This document shows, one piece after another, positions 36,736 to 47,373 of a stretch of DNA of 64,000 nucleotides. The notes below the pieces were generated by a model. That model was not told the DNA's origin, did not search any database, and saw nothing but the letters and a program-made list of their open reading frames with translations. Both the position numbers and the translations under genes were made by a program. The stretch covers positions 62,001-126,000 of the forward strand of contig WGNQ01000001.1 in the NCBI GenBank assembly GCA_016124455.1, given 5' to 3'. Each line of letters opens with the position of its first letter. Position 1 is the stretch's first letter. The stretch comes from Sideroxydans sp. GTDB taxonomy: Bacteria > Pseudomonadota > Gammaproteobacteria > Burkholderiales > Gallionellaceae.

Positions 36736-37245
36736 TTAGCGGCGATGCGCTTCCAGCCATTCCTTTTCACGCCGCAGCGCCTCGTCAGTCTGGCTGGTGC
36801 TCATCTTGGTCGCCATCAGATCGCGTTTCCTGGTCGCCTGCTCGTCCCCGGACGACGAGCTCAGGTTGTACCAGATATGCGCCTGTACGTAATCCTGCGG
36901 CACGCCAAGGCCCAGCTCATACATTCTGCCCAGCGTGAATTGTGCGTCCGTGCTGCCCTGCTCTGCCGCTTCGTGCGACCACTTCAGCGCCTGCGCATAA
37001 TCCTGCGGCACGCCGTTGCCGCTCAGGTACAGCTCGCCGAGGAAGAATTCCGCACGCACATCGCCCAGCTGCGCCAGCGCCTGGAATGCGTGCGCAGCAG
37101 TAACGTAGTCTCCCTTGTAGTACGCCTTCTGTGCGGCCTTCAGCACCGCCGCCATTTTTTCTGCCTGTGGATTGCTGTCGCCGCATGCGGACAGTGACAG
37201 GCTTGCAACCAGTGCAAGAGCAATTACCCGAGTCATACGCATCAT
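36736..37245 (-). CDS. Sel1-repeat lipoprotein
   Basis: The 169-residue protein has a lipobox (LSLSACG) and two to three Sel1-like repeats, with AEFFLGELYLSGNGVPQDY and AQFTLGRMYELGLGVPQDY. Sel1 repeats form helical solenoids for protein binding. It would be anchored in the inner or outer membrane. It lies 22 bases after the secretin-domain gene and is probably cotranscribed. Confidence 0.82.
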   Translation of the reverse strand: MMRMTRVIALALVASLSLSACGDSNPQAEKMAAVLKAAQKAYYKGDYVTAAHAFQALAQLGDVRAEFFLGELYLSGNGVPQDYAQALKWSHEAAEQGSTDAQFTLGRMYELGLGVPQDYVQAHIWYNLSSSSGDEQATRKRDLMATKMSTSQTDEALRREKEWLEAHRR

Positions 37246-37267
37246 CACATCCTGTTCAGTTAGTGCG

Positions 37268-38122
37268 CTACTGCACTTCCTCTACCTTGAGCAACACATT
37301 GCGCCGCTCCTGCTGGCGCGAAGTCGTGTGTGCGGAAATGGTCGAACTGTCGTCACTGCCTTGCTGGCTGATGTCACCCAGCACCAGCCATTCGCCCAGC
37401 CGCCCGGAAACCGTAGTGGATACGTTCTGCAACCGTGTCGTCTGCTCGCCGGCTGCCGTGTCCTGTGCATCGTTCTGCGCGGTCACTTCCAGCGTAACGC
37501 GGTCGCCGCTGACGCGCGGCAGCACATAAAAGCCGCTGGTCACATCGCGGTATTCGGTGCTGTCGATCACCTGCGTCTGCCAGGGTGACGTCACCACCTG
37601 GCGCTGCTGCACCGGCACCGATTGCCCGGTACGGATCAGCGCGCGATTGCCTTCCAGCACCATCACCTGCTGCTGCTTCTTGTCGTCGGCCAGCGAGCGC
37701 GTGCTGTATATCCGGCCGCGCACCCGGTCCGCCCCCTGCCCCGCTTCCACCGTGAGTCCGGCATTATTCCGGCTGCCCGGCACGCTGACGCGGCCGCCAT
37801 TCCCCACGCCGACGCTGCCCGATACCTCGGTCAGACGTTTCACGGTCTCACTATCCACGTCCTGCAGCACGGTAATTTTCAGGCGGCGCGGTGCAATATC
37901 GATGCTGTCCAGCAGCTTCCTGATTTCGGCAAGGTTGCGCGGCGAAGTGCGCAGAATAAGCTGGTTATTCATGCCGCTGGCCACGCCGTCCTTGTCCAGC
38001 AACGGACGCACGACCGGAAGGACGTCTTCCACGTTGCGGTGCTGCAGCGTGATGACTTCCAGCTCCGCCCATGCCGAACAGGACAACAACGCAAACAACA
38101 ATCCGATGACCAGCCTTTGCAT
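37268..38122 (-). CDS. Secretin N-domain protein (stand-alone)
   Basis: The 284-residue protein has a signal peptide ending CSAWA-E and a secretin N1-type domain (LEVITLQHRNVEDVLPVVRPLL...LILRTSPRNLAEIRKLLDSID). A later region (QSVPVQQRQV, SGFYVLPRVSGDRVTLEVTAQND) resembles the early secretin domain. It stops before the outer-membrane pore region, so it cannot form a full type II/III channel. No secretion-system genes are adjacent. The role is unknown. Confidence 0.72.
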   Translation of the reverse strand: MQRLVIGLLFALLSCSAWAELEVITLQHRNVEDVLPVVRPLLDKDGVASGMNNQLILRTSPRNLAEIRKLLDSIDIAPRRLKITVLQDVDSETVKRLTEVSGSVGVGNGGRVSVPGSRNNAGLTVEAGQGADRVRGRIYSTRSLADDKKQQQVMVLEGNRALIRTGQSVPVQQRQVVTSPWQTQVIDSTEYRDVTSGFYVLPRVSGDRVTLEVTAQNDAQDTAAGEQTTRLQNVSTTVSGRLGEWLVLGDISQQGSDDSSTISAHTTSRQQERRNVLLKVEEVQ

Positions 38123-38174
38123 ATCCTACCTCCCGCCTTTACAAGCCGCGCTACTTTACCGTAAATTCGTCGCC

Positions 38175-38657
38175 ATGAAAAAACTCATGCCCATGCTGGC
38201 GCTGCTGCTGTGCACTGCCTGCGCCACCGCACCGCATGGCAACTCACAGCAACCCCGCCTGTCCAGCGCCGAAAAGAACGCCCAGAACGACCTGGCGTTC
38301 TATGCCATGAGCCTGGCCGGCACGCCTTACCGTTACGGCGGCGAATCGCCACAGACCGGGTTCGACTGCAGCGGCTTCGTACGCTACGTGTTCCGCCATT
38401 CGCTGGGACTGGCGTTGCCGCGCACCACGCAACAGATGAGCCGGCTGGGCCGGCCGGTAAGCGCCAGCCAACTGCGCCCGGGCGACCTGGTGTTCTACCA
38501 TACGTTGCGCCGGGCCTACTCGCACGTCGGCATCTACCTCGGCGATAACCGTTTCGTCCATGCACCCAGCAGCGGAAAAAGTGTGGAAGTCGTCAGAATG
38601 GATACGGATTACTGGCAGGAGCGCTACAACGGCGCACGGCGTATCAGCCTGCAATAA
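38175..38657 (+). CDS. NlpC/P60 family cell-wall hydrolase (lipoprotein-like)
   Basis: The 160-residue protein has a signal peptide with a Cys at the expected lipobox (LLLCTAC) and an NlpC/P60 domain. The catalytic Cys lies in FDCSGFVRYVF, His in AYSHVGIYLG, with RPGDLVFYHT between them. It likely cleaves peptide stems of peptidoglycan. ATG 38175 gives a proper signal peptide, unlike longer in-frame alternatives. The 3' end overlaps mltB on the opposite strand by 14 bases. Confidence 0.9.
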   Translation: MKKLMPMLALLLCTACATAPHGNSQQPRLSSAEKNAQNDLAFYAMSLAGTPYRYGGESPQTGFDCSGFVRYVFRHSLGLALPRTTQQMSRLGRPVSASQLRPGDLVFYHTLRRAYSHVGIYLGDNRFVHAPSSGKSVEVVRMDTDYWQERYNGARRISLQ

Positions 38658-39615
38658 CGGGATGCCGCGCCGCGCGCAATGCCTCGGCCAGCTGGAATAC
38701 CGACATGGCGTAGAAGTTGCTGTTGTTGTAGCGGGTAATCACCCGGAAGTTGTTGAACACCAGCCAGAACTCCTTGCCGTCGGCCACGGTAAAGTCGAGC
38801 AAATACGCCGGCTGTTCCGGCGCCAGCTTCTGTTCGGACGTTACCCCGGCCGCCGCCCATTCGCTGATGCTGCGTGCCTTATCCTGGCCATCGACACTGA
38901 CGCCCTCGCCAAGCTTGCCGCGCACCGCTACCGGCTCACCCTTGTTCCAGCCGAACTGCTTGAGATAATTCGCCACGCTGCCTATGGCATCGATCGGGTC
39001 ATGCAGCAGGTCTATCTTGCCGTCAAGATCGAAGTCCACCGCATATTTCCGGTAACTGCTGGGCATGAATTGCGGTATTCCCAGCGCCCCGGCATAGGAA
39101 CCCTGCACCGCAAGCAGGTTGAAGTCCTGGTCGCGCGCCAGCAATAAATACTGTTCCAGTTCACCTCTGAAGAATGGTGCGCGCGGCGGATACCTGAAAG
39201 CGAGCGTGGCCAGGGCATCGACCGTGCGGTAACTCCCGGTCTGCTCCCCATACAGCGTTTCCACGCCGATCAGTGCGACGATGATTTCCTGCGGCACGCC
39301 ATATTTCTTCTCGGCGCGGCGCAGGGTACGCGCATGATGCTTCCAGAACTTGAGGCCCGCCTGAATGCGCCGGTCATTCACGAAAATAGCCCGGTATTCC
39401 GGCCACGGCTTGGTGGTTGCGGGGGTGGTAATGGCATCGATAATCGACTGTTTGTATTGCGCGCGCTGGAACAGGCGCTCCAGTTCCGCGCGCTTGAAAT
39501 GATGCTTGGCGACCATCTCGTCGACGAATTCCGGGATGCCCGGCAACTCCGCCGCAGCCGCACCGGACAATAACAACAGCGATAACAGGCCAACAAAAAA
39601 GCGTGCAATGATCAT
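38644..39615 (-). CDS. mltB: Lytic murein transglycosylase B
   Basis: The 323-residue protein cleaves the glycan strand of peptidoglycan. It has a signal peptide (to about residue 22, without a lipobox Cys) and the family segments RAEKKYGVPQEIIVALIGVETLYGEQTG, holding the catalytic Glu. ARDQDFNLLAVQGSYAGALGIPQFMPSSYRKYAVDFD and DLLHDPIDAIGSVANYLKQFGW follow. The neighbouring NlpC/P60 gene on the other strand is also a cell-wall hydrolase. Confidence 0.94.
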   Translation of the reverse strand: MIIARFFVGLLSLLLLSGAAAAELPGIPEFVDEMVAKHHFKRAELERLFQRAQYKQSIIDAITTPATTKPWPEYRAIFVNDRRIQAGLKFWKHHARTLRRAEKKYGVPQEIIVALIGVETLYGEQTGSYRTVDALATLAFRYPPRAPFFRGELEQYLLLARDQDFNLLAVQGSYAGALGIPQFMPSSYRKYAVDFDLDGKIDLLHDPIDAIGSVANYLKQFGWNKGEPVAVRGKLGEGVSVDGQDKARSISEWAAAGVTSEQKLAPEQPAYLLDFTVADGKEFWLVFNNFRVITRYNNSNFYAMSVFQLAEALRAARHPVIAG

Positions 39616-39637
39616 CGTTGCATTTTACTCGACATGA

Positions 39638-40648
<1,011 letters not shown>

Positions 40649-40672
40649 GCCCGGCCAGCAAGGCTGTCTGTC

Positions 40673-41209
40673 TTGAAAGATAAGAAAGAACAGCCCGCAA
40701 CACCCGATGCGGTACTGCTCAAGCAGGCAATGGAGGGCGTCACGCCGCTGCCGCCCTCAGGCCGCATCACCCGCAACCCGCCACCACGCCGTGTACCGCA
40801 ACCCAACCGGCACGCCTCCGTAACCGGGATCGCCGACACCCTTTCCGACCATGGCGCAGGGGATGAGCCGCTCACCGAATTCCTGCGCAACGGCCTGTCG
40901 CGCATGACCTTGCGTAAACTGCGGCGCGGGCAATGGCCGCTGCAGGACAGCCTGGACCTGCATGGCCTGAACAGCGATGATGCGCGCGCGCTGCTGCTGC
41001 AATTCCTGCAACAGGCCAGGCAGCGTGGCCTGCGCTGCGTGTGCGTAGTGCATGGCAAGGGCTGGCATACCCAGGGCGGCGAGGGAATACTGAAAGTGCG
41101 CACCCGGCACTGGCTGACCCAATGCCCGGAAGTGCTCGCATTCTGCGAAGCCCCGCAAAACCTGGGCGGCAGCGGTGCGGTATTGCTGCTGCTGAAAACC
41201 GGGCTCTAG
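40673..41209 (+). CDS. Smr-domain protein
   Basis: The 178-residue protein has a disordered, Pro- and Arg-rich N-terminal half and a C-terminal Smr domain with LDLHGLNSDDARALL and VVHGKGWHTQGGEGILK. The family of MutS2-type nuclease domains can cut DNA or RNA; function here is untested. The start is TTG 40673, with AAGG upstream. It follows trxB closely and ends 4 bases past the stop of the convergent phosphodiesterase gene. Confidence 0.85.
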   Translation: MKDKKEQPATPDAVLLKQAMEGVTPLPPSGRITRNPPPRRVPQPNRHASVTGIADTLSDHGAGDEPLTEFLRNGLSRMTLRKLRRGQWPLQDSLDLHGLNSDDARALLLQFLQQARQRGLRCVCVVHGKGWHTQGGEGILKVRTRHWLTQCPEVLAFCEAPQNLGGSGAVLLLLKTGL

Positions 41210-41988
41210 CCAGGCGGCCCTGCCGCAGCCGCACTGCCCTCGCCTGATATCTGCAAGGCCTTCTGCGGCAGGTCGCTGATCAGGATATCCACACCAAGAT
41301 CGAGCGCGCGGCGGATTTCCTGTTCGCTGTTGCAGGTGTAAACCGCGATGGATTTATTCCAGGCCCGCAGCAGCGTGGCCATGGCCTCATCCAGCGTCGA
41401 AATATGCAGGCATACCCCGTGCAGGAAAGGATGGCTGGCAAGCACCTGCTTCACATCGGCCACGCCCTGCTCCGGTTCGAGGTTGTAGACCAGCGGGCAT
41501 CCCGGTGCGATGCCGTGCGCATAGGCCAGGCTCGCAAGATGAAACGAGGAGACGAGGACGCGGCCATCCTGCGCAGCGCCGATCAGCTCCAGCGTTCTCC
41601 GCACCTTGAGCTGCCGCCGTGCCGGCGTTTCCCAGACGCGGTTCTTGATCTCGATCAGCAGGCGGCAACGGGTGCGATAAGCGGCAAGAAAATCCTGCAG
41701 GCTCATTATCCCTTCCGGCTGTGCGCCGGGAAAATGTTGCGCAAAATCCATTTGCCGCAACTGTTCATAGTCGAAATCGTCAATGTGCCGGTCCGGCAGC
41801 CCGAGCTTGTTCAGGTAACGATCGTGCCAGAGCACCGGCACTTCATCGCGGCTCAGCTGCACATCCGTTTCAAAGCCGTCGATGGCATAGCGCAGCGCAT
41901 TGTCGAATGCAGTGCGGGTATTTTCGGCCGCCTCCCGGTTCGCGCCGCGGTGCGCATAGACCAGCGTTGTATGTGTCTGTCCAGTCAA
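41206..41988 (-). CDS. Glycerophosphodiester phosphodiesterase
   Basis: The 260-residue cytoplasmic enzyme hydrolyses glycerophosphodiesters to glycerol-3-phosphate and an alcohol. It has YAHRGANREAAENTRTAF near the start, ETDVQLSRDEVPVLWHD, and the later LLIEIKNRVWE and ISDLPQKALQ, the metal- and substrate-binding pattern of the GDPD family (UgpQ type, no signal peptide). It overlaps the upstream lipase-like gene by 4 bases (ATGA), suggesting a lipid-degradation pair. Confidence 0.92.
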   Translation of the reverse strand: MTGQTHTTLVYAHRGANREAAENTRTAFDNALRYAIDGFETDVQLSRDEVPVLWHDRYLNKLGLPDRHIDDFDYEQLRQMDFAQHFPGAQPEGIMSLQDFLAAYRTRCRLLIEIKNRVWETPARRQLKVRRTLELIGAAQDGRVLVSSFHLASLAYAHGIAPGCPLVYNLEPEQGVADVKQVLASHPFLHGVCLHISTLDEAMATLLRAWNKSIAVYTCNSEQEIRRALDLGVDILISDLPQKALQISGEGSAAAAGPPG

Positions 41989-43166
41989 TCAGTTTGCTCC
42001 GGCAATGTCTCGATGAAGCGCCGCATGGAATCCTGCAGTGCGGCAAAGTTCGGGTTATACATCAGGCGGCGCAGGATGCCCACATTGAGATTCTGCCTGG
42101 TCAACTCGCCCAGCCAGACGCTGTCCGGCCGAGTCCGGCAAACCTCGTAGCTCTCCGCGTCGGCATGATAATAATGCAGGCAGTTCGCATAGCCGCCCGC
42201 AATGCCGTAGTGCCCGTCATCCGGCGGCAAAACGATGGCCGTATGCGCCGAGCTCAGGATACGCTGCTCCAGCACCACACTGTTCACCGCTTCCACCTTG
42301 GGCCACTCCGCAGCCGCGGCAGGGTCGGTGGTATAGAGCACGAGCCTGTTGAGCGGATGCGGCATGGTGTCGATAAAGCGGAGCGTAGCCATGGTATCGA
42401 CTGTCGTATCCTCCATGCTGGCTGCCGCAAACGACGGGACGGTGACCGGATGGCCATGCATTTTCGCCTGCAGGTCGGCAATCAGCGCATAGGTCTGTGC
42501 CGCTGCGTTCCGCGCAAACGACTCGTATTTGTACAGGTCACGGTCAGGCAGCACATCCAGCCATTTCGCGCCGGGGACCAGCCAGCTATAGAATTTATGC
42601 AGATTGGCCAGTCGCGCACGCCAGGATATTTTGAGCGCCGGCGCAAACAGGAACAGGCCACGTACCCGTTCATCCAGCAGGCTCTGCCGCACGCTCAGGG
42701 CGCCTCCTGCCGAAAAGCCACCCAGGTAAAGCTCGTCAACCTCGCCGGCAAGCAATCCGGTACCGTACGCAACCGCCTTCCCCCACTCCTGCCAGGATGC
42801 ATCGAGCAGGTCGCCGGGCACAGTACCATGCCCCGGCAGCAACACCGCCATTACACGGAAATTCTGCCGCTGGAAGAAAGCGGCCAGATGGCGCATATGG
42901 TAGGGGGAATCGCTCAGCCCATGCGTGAGCAGGATACCGCGCCGGTAAGGCTTGTGCAGGCCGTCGCGCAACTGAGGATAGAGTTCGAAGGGCGCATTGC
43001 CATCGATGCGCTGCCGGCTATCGGCACCGGTATGCACCTGCGCCAGCATGGCGCGCGTGCTGGCGATATATTCCGCAAACGAACCGGCAGGGCCGGTAAA
43101 GTGCGCGTTCAGTCCGGAAGAATGCAGTCTGTCGGGTCGTTGCAAGGGGCCGCCGCCGGGAAGCAT
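41985..43166 (-). CDS. Alpha/beta hydrolase (serine lipase/lysophospholipase-like)
   Basis: The 393-residue protein has an oxyanion-type GILLTHGLSDSPYHMRHLA, the nucleophile elbow GGFSAGGALSV, and a late PPDDGHYGI supplying the likely catalytic His. There is no clear signal peptide. It is longer than standard monoacylglycerol lipases, with an N-terminal extension of about 90 residues. The 4-base overlap with the glycerophosphodiester phosphodiesterase gene suggests that phospholipids are broken down in two steps; this pairing is inference. Confidence 0.82.
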   Translation of the reverse strand: MLPGGGPLQRPDRLHSSGLNAHFTGPAGSFAEYIASTRAMLAQVHTGADSRQRIDGNAPFELYPQLRDGLHKPYRRGILLTHGLSDSPYHMRHLAAFFQRQNFRVMAVLLPGHGTVPGDLLDASWQEWGKAVAYGTGLLAGEVDELYLGGFSAGGALSVRQSLLDERVRGLFLFAPALKISWRARLANLHKFYSWLVPGAKWLDVLPDRDLYKYESFARNAAAQTYALIADLQAKMHGHPVTVPSFAAASMEDTTVDTMATLRFIDTMPHPLNRLVLYTTDPAAAAEWPKVEAVNSVVLEQRILSSAHTAIVLPPDDGHYGIAGGYANCLHYYHADAESYEVCRTRPDSVWLGELTRQNLNVGILRRLMYNPNFAALQDSMRRFIETLPEQTD

Positions 43167-43250
43167 GATAGAGCGGCAGATTATACAAATAATGCCAGAT
43201 GGAGAAGCGGATTAACCGCCGCCGCGCAGGATCTCGGATCATGCTGATGA

Positions 43251-43285
43251 AAAACGCCCCCGCCCGGACTGGGCGGGGGCGTTCG
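43251..43285 (-). terminator. Intrinsic terminator after the chemoreceptor gene
   Basis: CGCCCCCGCCC pairs with GGGCGGGGGCG around a 4-base GGAC-type loop. On the minus strand the stem is followed by GTTTTTC, ending the chemoreceptor transcript just after its stop at 43297. Confidence 0.85.
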
Positions 43286-43296
43286 TCAGGCCAATC

Positions 43297-44910
43297 TTAA
43301 ATCTTGAAACGGTTAACCGTGGTACGCATATCGTCTGCCAGCTTCGCCAGATGTTCGGCCGCGCTGGCGGACTGCTCGGCAGCCGCACTGTTTTCCTCCG
43401 ACATTTGCGCCACTTTTTCAATTTGTGCCGCGATATCGTTACTGGCCTTGCTTTGTTCCACCAGCGCAGCAGAAATATCACCGACTGTCGCCAGCACCTG
43501 GCTGGACTCGGTCGTAATCTGATTGATCGCCTCGCCTGCCTGATGCGCCAGGTCGACGCCACCGTCCACCTGCCCGACCATCTCTGCCATGCCGGAAACC
43601 GCATCGCGGGAGGCATGCTGTATGGTGTCAATCATGCCGGACACTTCATGCGTAGCCTGGGTGGTGCGTTCCGCCAGCTTGCGCACCTCGTCCGCCACCA
43701 CGGCGAAACCGCGGCCCTGCTCTCCCGCCCGGGCTGCCTCAATGGCAGCATTCAAGGCCAGCAGATTGGTCTGCTCGGCAATCGACTCAATCACCTTCAC
43801 AATGGAAGAGATACGTGTCGATTGCTCCCCGAGATTCTCGATGGAGCCAGAAGTCTGGCGTACCGTATCGGCAATCTTCTCCATTTCCTCGGCCGCACGA
43901 TGAATGATCGCACCGCCCCGCTCGGCCAGTTCACCGGAGCTCCGGGATATCCGCAGCGCTTCACGCGCACCTTCCGAAACATGGCTGATGCTGACTGTGA
44001 CTTCCTCTACCGTGGCCGCCATCGACGAGGCGGCCTCGCTCTGGTTGGTGGAACTGCCGGCCACCTGATTGGCCGATGTCGACAGCGAGTGTGACGATTC
44101 CGCGACTTTTTCTATGCCGTCATGCACCTGACGGAACGCCCCCTGCAAACTTTCCATCAGTTCATTAAACGAGCGTGCGGTTTGCCCGATCTCGTCTTCG
44201 CTTTTTACCGCAACGCGACGCGTGAAATCACCGTTTTTGCTGACTTCCTGGATCGCCGCCCGCATCAGGCCTGCCGGCTCCGACACGAACTTGCTCAAAA
44301 TGAATTTGAACAACAGCCAGAGTATGACCTGAATACCGATAATCACTACGATCGATATCCAGCGCAACCTGGCCAGCTTTGCATTGTTCTCCGATATATC
44401 AAGATCGATTACCGATGCGCCATTATGGTATCCCTCAGGCACGTCGTGGCACATCAGGCAGTTGGTGCCGCGGAAATTCTTGCTTTCGGTATACGGGACG
44501 ATGCCGTGCAGCACGTCGCCCTTGCGCTCGAAGAACACCTTGCCGTCGTCCAGCGCACGCAGCTCGTCCTCGCCCACCGGCTGCTCTTCCGGCAGCCCCA
44601 TCCCGTATTGTTTCTGCACCAGTTTGTTGCGGATGATCCTCAGCGATATGACGTTTTCGCTGGAACCCATTTTCTTGATGAACAGTTTCCGCTGCTCGAC
44701 ATCGCTGATGATGCCGTTCAGCATCAGCATGTTTGCGCCATTGATCACGCCATCAGCCAGCACCTTGATCTTGTCTTCTTCCCCGCGCAGGTGGGCATCC
44801 CGCTCGATGTTATAGAATGAATTGGCGGCTACGATGCTGACCAGCAACAACAGCGACTGGACCGCCAGCTGAACCTTGATGGCTATACTCGATTTGATAA
44901 ATTTTGTCAT
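43297..44910 (-). CDS. Methyl-accepting chemotaxis protein with a periplasmic c-type heme motif
   Basis: The 537-residue chemoreceptor has membrane helix 1 at about residues 11-30, a periplasmic sensor (about 31-182) and helix 2 at about 184-205. A HAMP domain (about 206-258) and an MCP signalling domain (about 290-535) follow, with the hairpin tip region [28 protein letters not shown]. The sensor contains CLMCH at 151-155, a c-type heme attachment motif, in a layout like the heme PAS/Cache-like sensors of Geobacter MCPs. It could sense redox state, oxygen or NO. There is no C-terminal CheR pentapeptide. A sigma-28 promoter lies upstream. Confidence 0.93.
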   Translation of the reverse strand: MTKFIKSSIAIKVQLAVQSLLLLVSIVAANSFYNIERDAHLRGEEDKIKVLADGVINGANMLMLNGIISDVEQRKLFIKKMGSSENVISLRIIRNKLVQKQYGMGLPEEQPVGEDELRALDDGKVFFERKGDVLHGIVPYTESKNFRGTNCLMCHDVPEGYHNGASVIDLDISENNAKLARLRWISIVVIIGIQVILWLLFKFILSKFVSEPAGLMRAAIQEVSKNGDFTRRVAVKSEDEIGQTARSFNELMESLQGAFRQVHDGIEKVAESSHSLSTSANQVAGSSTNQSEAASSMAATVEEVTVSISHVSEGAREALRISRSSGELAERGGAIIHRAAEEMEKIADTVRQTSGSIENLGEQSTRISSIVKVIESIAEQTNLLALNAAIEAARAGEQGRGFAVVADEVRKLAERTTQATHEVSGMIDTIQHASRDAVSGMAEMVGQVDGGVDLAHQAGEAINQITTESSQVLATVGDISAALVEQSKASNDIAAQIEKVAQMSEENSAAAEQSASAAEHLAKLADDMRTTVNRFKI

Positions 44911-45054
44911 GATCAACCTGTCTCCCCGAAAGCTTGCGGATCAAATATCCAGTTCAGTATTGTTTTCATGGGCTATCCATTGCGGCCTGCCACGCTGGCA
45001 ACAGCAAGTGGCACCCATAGAAAAGACGATCAAGCTTTTCCTCTATATTGGATG

Positions 45055-45081
45055 ATAGCGGCAGCCATTGTGTTTTCTTTA
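45055..45081 (-). promoter_or_regulatory. Sigma-28 (FliA) promoter of the chemoreceptor gene
   Basis: On the minus strand, TAAAGAAA (45074-45081) and GCCGCTAT (45055-45062) are 11 bases apart. The FliA consensus is TAAAGTTT-N11-GCCGATAA. The start would be near 45048, giving a leader of about 135 bases. The rest of the 44911-45278 gap holds no gene that I can support. Confidence 0.68.
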
Positions 45082-45278
45082 GGGGGAATAGTGACTGAAA
45101 AACCGCCCGATTCAGCGGTTCGCCACTCTGCGGGACTGCATTTCAGCTCCCGGATCAGGGAAATACCCGGGAGCACGGCATACCACGCACCAATTCTCGT
45201 TGATGCCCATCTGCCGGAAATGGTCAGGGAGGGGGAAGCCACGGAATACCAGCACTTCCCGCAACAGGGGATGTACAG

Positions 45279-45635
<357 letters not shown>

Positions 45636-45664
45636 TTACTTCGTTGCATGCAAGTATAGCGTAA

Positions 45665-47278
45665 CTAAAATTCGTCCTGATAGCGTGCGGTAATCGGATA
45701 TCGCCAGTCCTTGCCGAAACCCCGATCGGTAATACGCACGCCGACCGGCGCCTGGCGGCGCTTGTATTCGTTCATGCAAATCAGCCTGACTACCCGCCGC
45801 ACATCATCTTCGGCATAACCATCCGCCACGATTTCGCCTATGGACATATTCTTTTCCACATAGCAGGTCATGATGCCGTCGAGCACATCATAGGACGGCA
45901 GGCTGTCCTGGTCGGTTTGATCCGGCCGCAACTCCGCACTCGGCGCCCGGGTAATGATGCGCTCCGGAATCACCCTGCCCAGCGTATTGCGGTAATTCGC
46001 CAGACTGTACACACAAGTCTTGCTGATGTCCTTGAGCACCGCGAAACCGCCCGCCATATCGCCGTACAGCGTGCAGTAACCCACCGTCATTTCCGACTTG
46101 TTGCCGGTGGTCAGCACCAGCGCGCCAGTCTTGTTGGATAGCGCCATCAGCAGGTTGCCACGAATGCGCGCCTGGATATTCTCCTCCGCCGTGCCCGCCG
46201 GCAGGCCATCGAATTGCTCTTTCAGGGTGGACAGATAGGCCTCGAATGCAGGCTGGATATCGAGTACATCGTAGCGGACACCGAGGATGTTCGCCATTTC
46301 CTGTGCGTCATCCAGGCTGATCTGTGCGGTGTAGGGCGATGGCATCATCACTGCCCGCACCCGCTCCGCCCCCAACGCGTCGACGGCTACCGCCAGCGTC
46401 AGCGCGGAATCGATACCGCCGGACAAGCCCAGCAACACTCCGGGAAAGCGGTTTTTCTCAATATAGTCCTTCACGCCCAGGCATAGCGCCCCATAAATGC
46501 TGGCCTCGCGCGTCAGTTGCGGCACGATTTCACCCGGTTGCAATTTGCCGTCGATAATCTCGACCACCGCCATGGTTTCCTCGAACGAGGGTAATTGATG
46601 GGTAAGCTTGCCGTGCGCATCCATTGCAAATGAGGCACCGTCGAATATCAGCTCATCCTGCCCGCCGAGCATGTTGGCATATACCACTCCGAGGCCGGTT
46701 TCCCCGATACGGCCGCGAATCGCCTCGTAACGGGAAATATATTTATCGACGTGGTAAGGCGATGCGTTCAGCACCAGCAGCACCTCTGCACCTGCCTGGC
46801 GCGCATGCTTCGCGGCATGCTCCTCCCATACATCAGCGCAGATATTGAGGGCGAACTTGACGCCTTCCATTTCGAACACACAGGGAGTGACGCCGTGCTC
46901 GAAATAGCGCTCCTCGTCGAACACGCTATGGTTCGGCAGGGCACGCTTGTGATAAGTAGCGATTATTTTCCTGTCTCGGATTACCGAGGCCGCGTTGTAA
47001 CGGTAGTCACCAACCTCGTGCGGATGCCCGACCACGACGGTAATGCCATGCACCTGCTGCGCCAGTTCATGCAGCGCTTGTTCGCAGGCACGGTAAAAAC
47101 CATTGCGCAGCAACAGGTCTTCGGGCGGGTAGCCACACAGGCTCAATTCCGGCGTAAGCAACAGGGATGCCCCAGCCTGCCTGGCCTGCTCGGCGTAACC
47201 TGTTATTTTGGCCATATTTCCGGCAAGGTCACCTATCGTGCAATTGATTTGTGCAATCGCGAGTTTCATGCTGGTCAT
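45665..47278 (-). CDS. nadE: Glutamine-dependent NAD+ synthetase
   Basis: The 537-residue enzyme makes NAD from nicotinate adenine dinucleotide. It has an N-terminal nitrilase-type amidase domain with Glu in LLTPELSLCGYPPEDLL, Lys in YHKRALPNHSVFDEERYF, and Cys in FALNICADVWEE. The C-terminal synthetase domain has the PP-loop LGLSGGIDSALTLAV. ATG 47278 is used; ATG 47269 (MKLAIAQIN) is equally possible. Confidence 0.96.
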   Translation of the reverse strand: MTSMKLAIAQINCTIGDLAGNMAKITGYAEQARQAGASLLLTPELSLCGYPPEDLLLRNGFYRACEQALHELAQQVHGITVVVGHPHEVGDYRYNAASVIRDRKIIATYHKRALPNHSVFDEERYFEHGVTPCVFEMEGVKFALNICADVWEEHAAKHARQAGAEVLLVLNASPYHVDKYISRYEAIRGRIGETGLGVVYANMLGGQDELIFDGASFAMDAHGKLTHQLPSFEETMAVVEIIDGKLQPGEIVPQLTREASIYGALCLGVKDYIEKNRFPGVLLGLSGGIDSALTLAVAVDALGAERVRAVMMPSPYTAQISLDDAQEMANILGVRYDVLDIQPAFEAYLSTLKEQFDGLPAGTAEENIQARIRGNLLMALSNKTGALVLTTGNKSEMTVGYCTLYGDMAGGFAVLKDISKTCVYSLANYRNTLGRVIPERIITRAPSAELRPDQTDQDSLPSYDVLDGIMTCYVEKNMSIGEIVADGYAEDDVRRVVRLICMNEYKRRQAPVGVRITDRGFGKDWRYPITARYQDEF

Positions 47279-47328
47279 GGTATCGGAATTATCAGAGAAT
47301 CATCATACCAACGTTTTCAAAGGGCAAC

Positions 47329-47357
47329 AAAAAAGGCGGGCATGCCCGCCTTTTTTC
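47329..47357 (-). terminator. Intrinsic terminator after the OmpA-family gene
   Basis: AAAAAAGGCGGGC pairs with GCCCGCCTTTTTT in a near-perfect stem with a minimal loop. T-runs occur on both strands, so it may separate ompA and nadE transcription. Confidence 0.85.
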
Positions 47358-47373
47358 AGCCAGTGGAGCCAGC

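Noticed and set aside
37557-38174. Extension of the NlpC/P60 gene into the secretin-domain gene
   Set aside because: It is antisense to the secretin gene. The signal peptide beginning at 38175 marks the real start.
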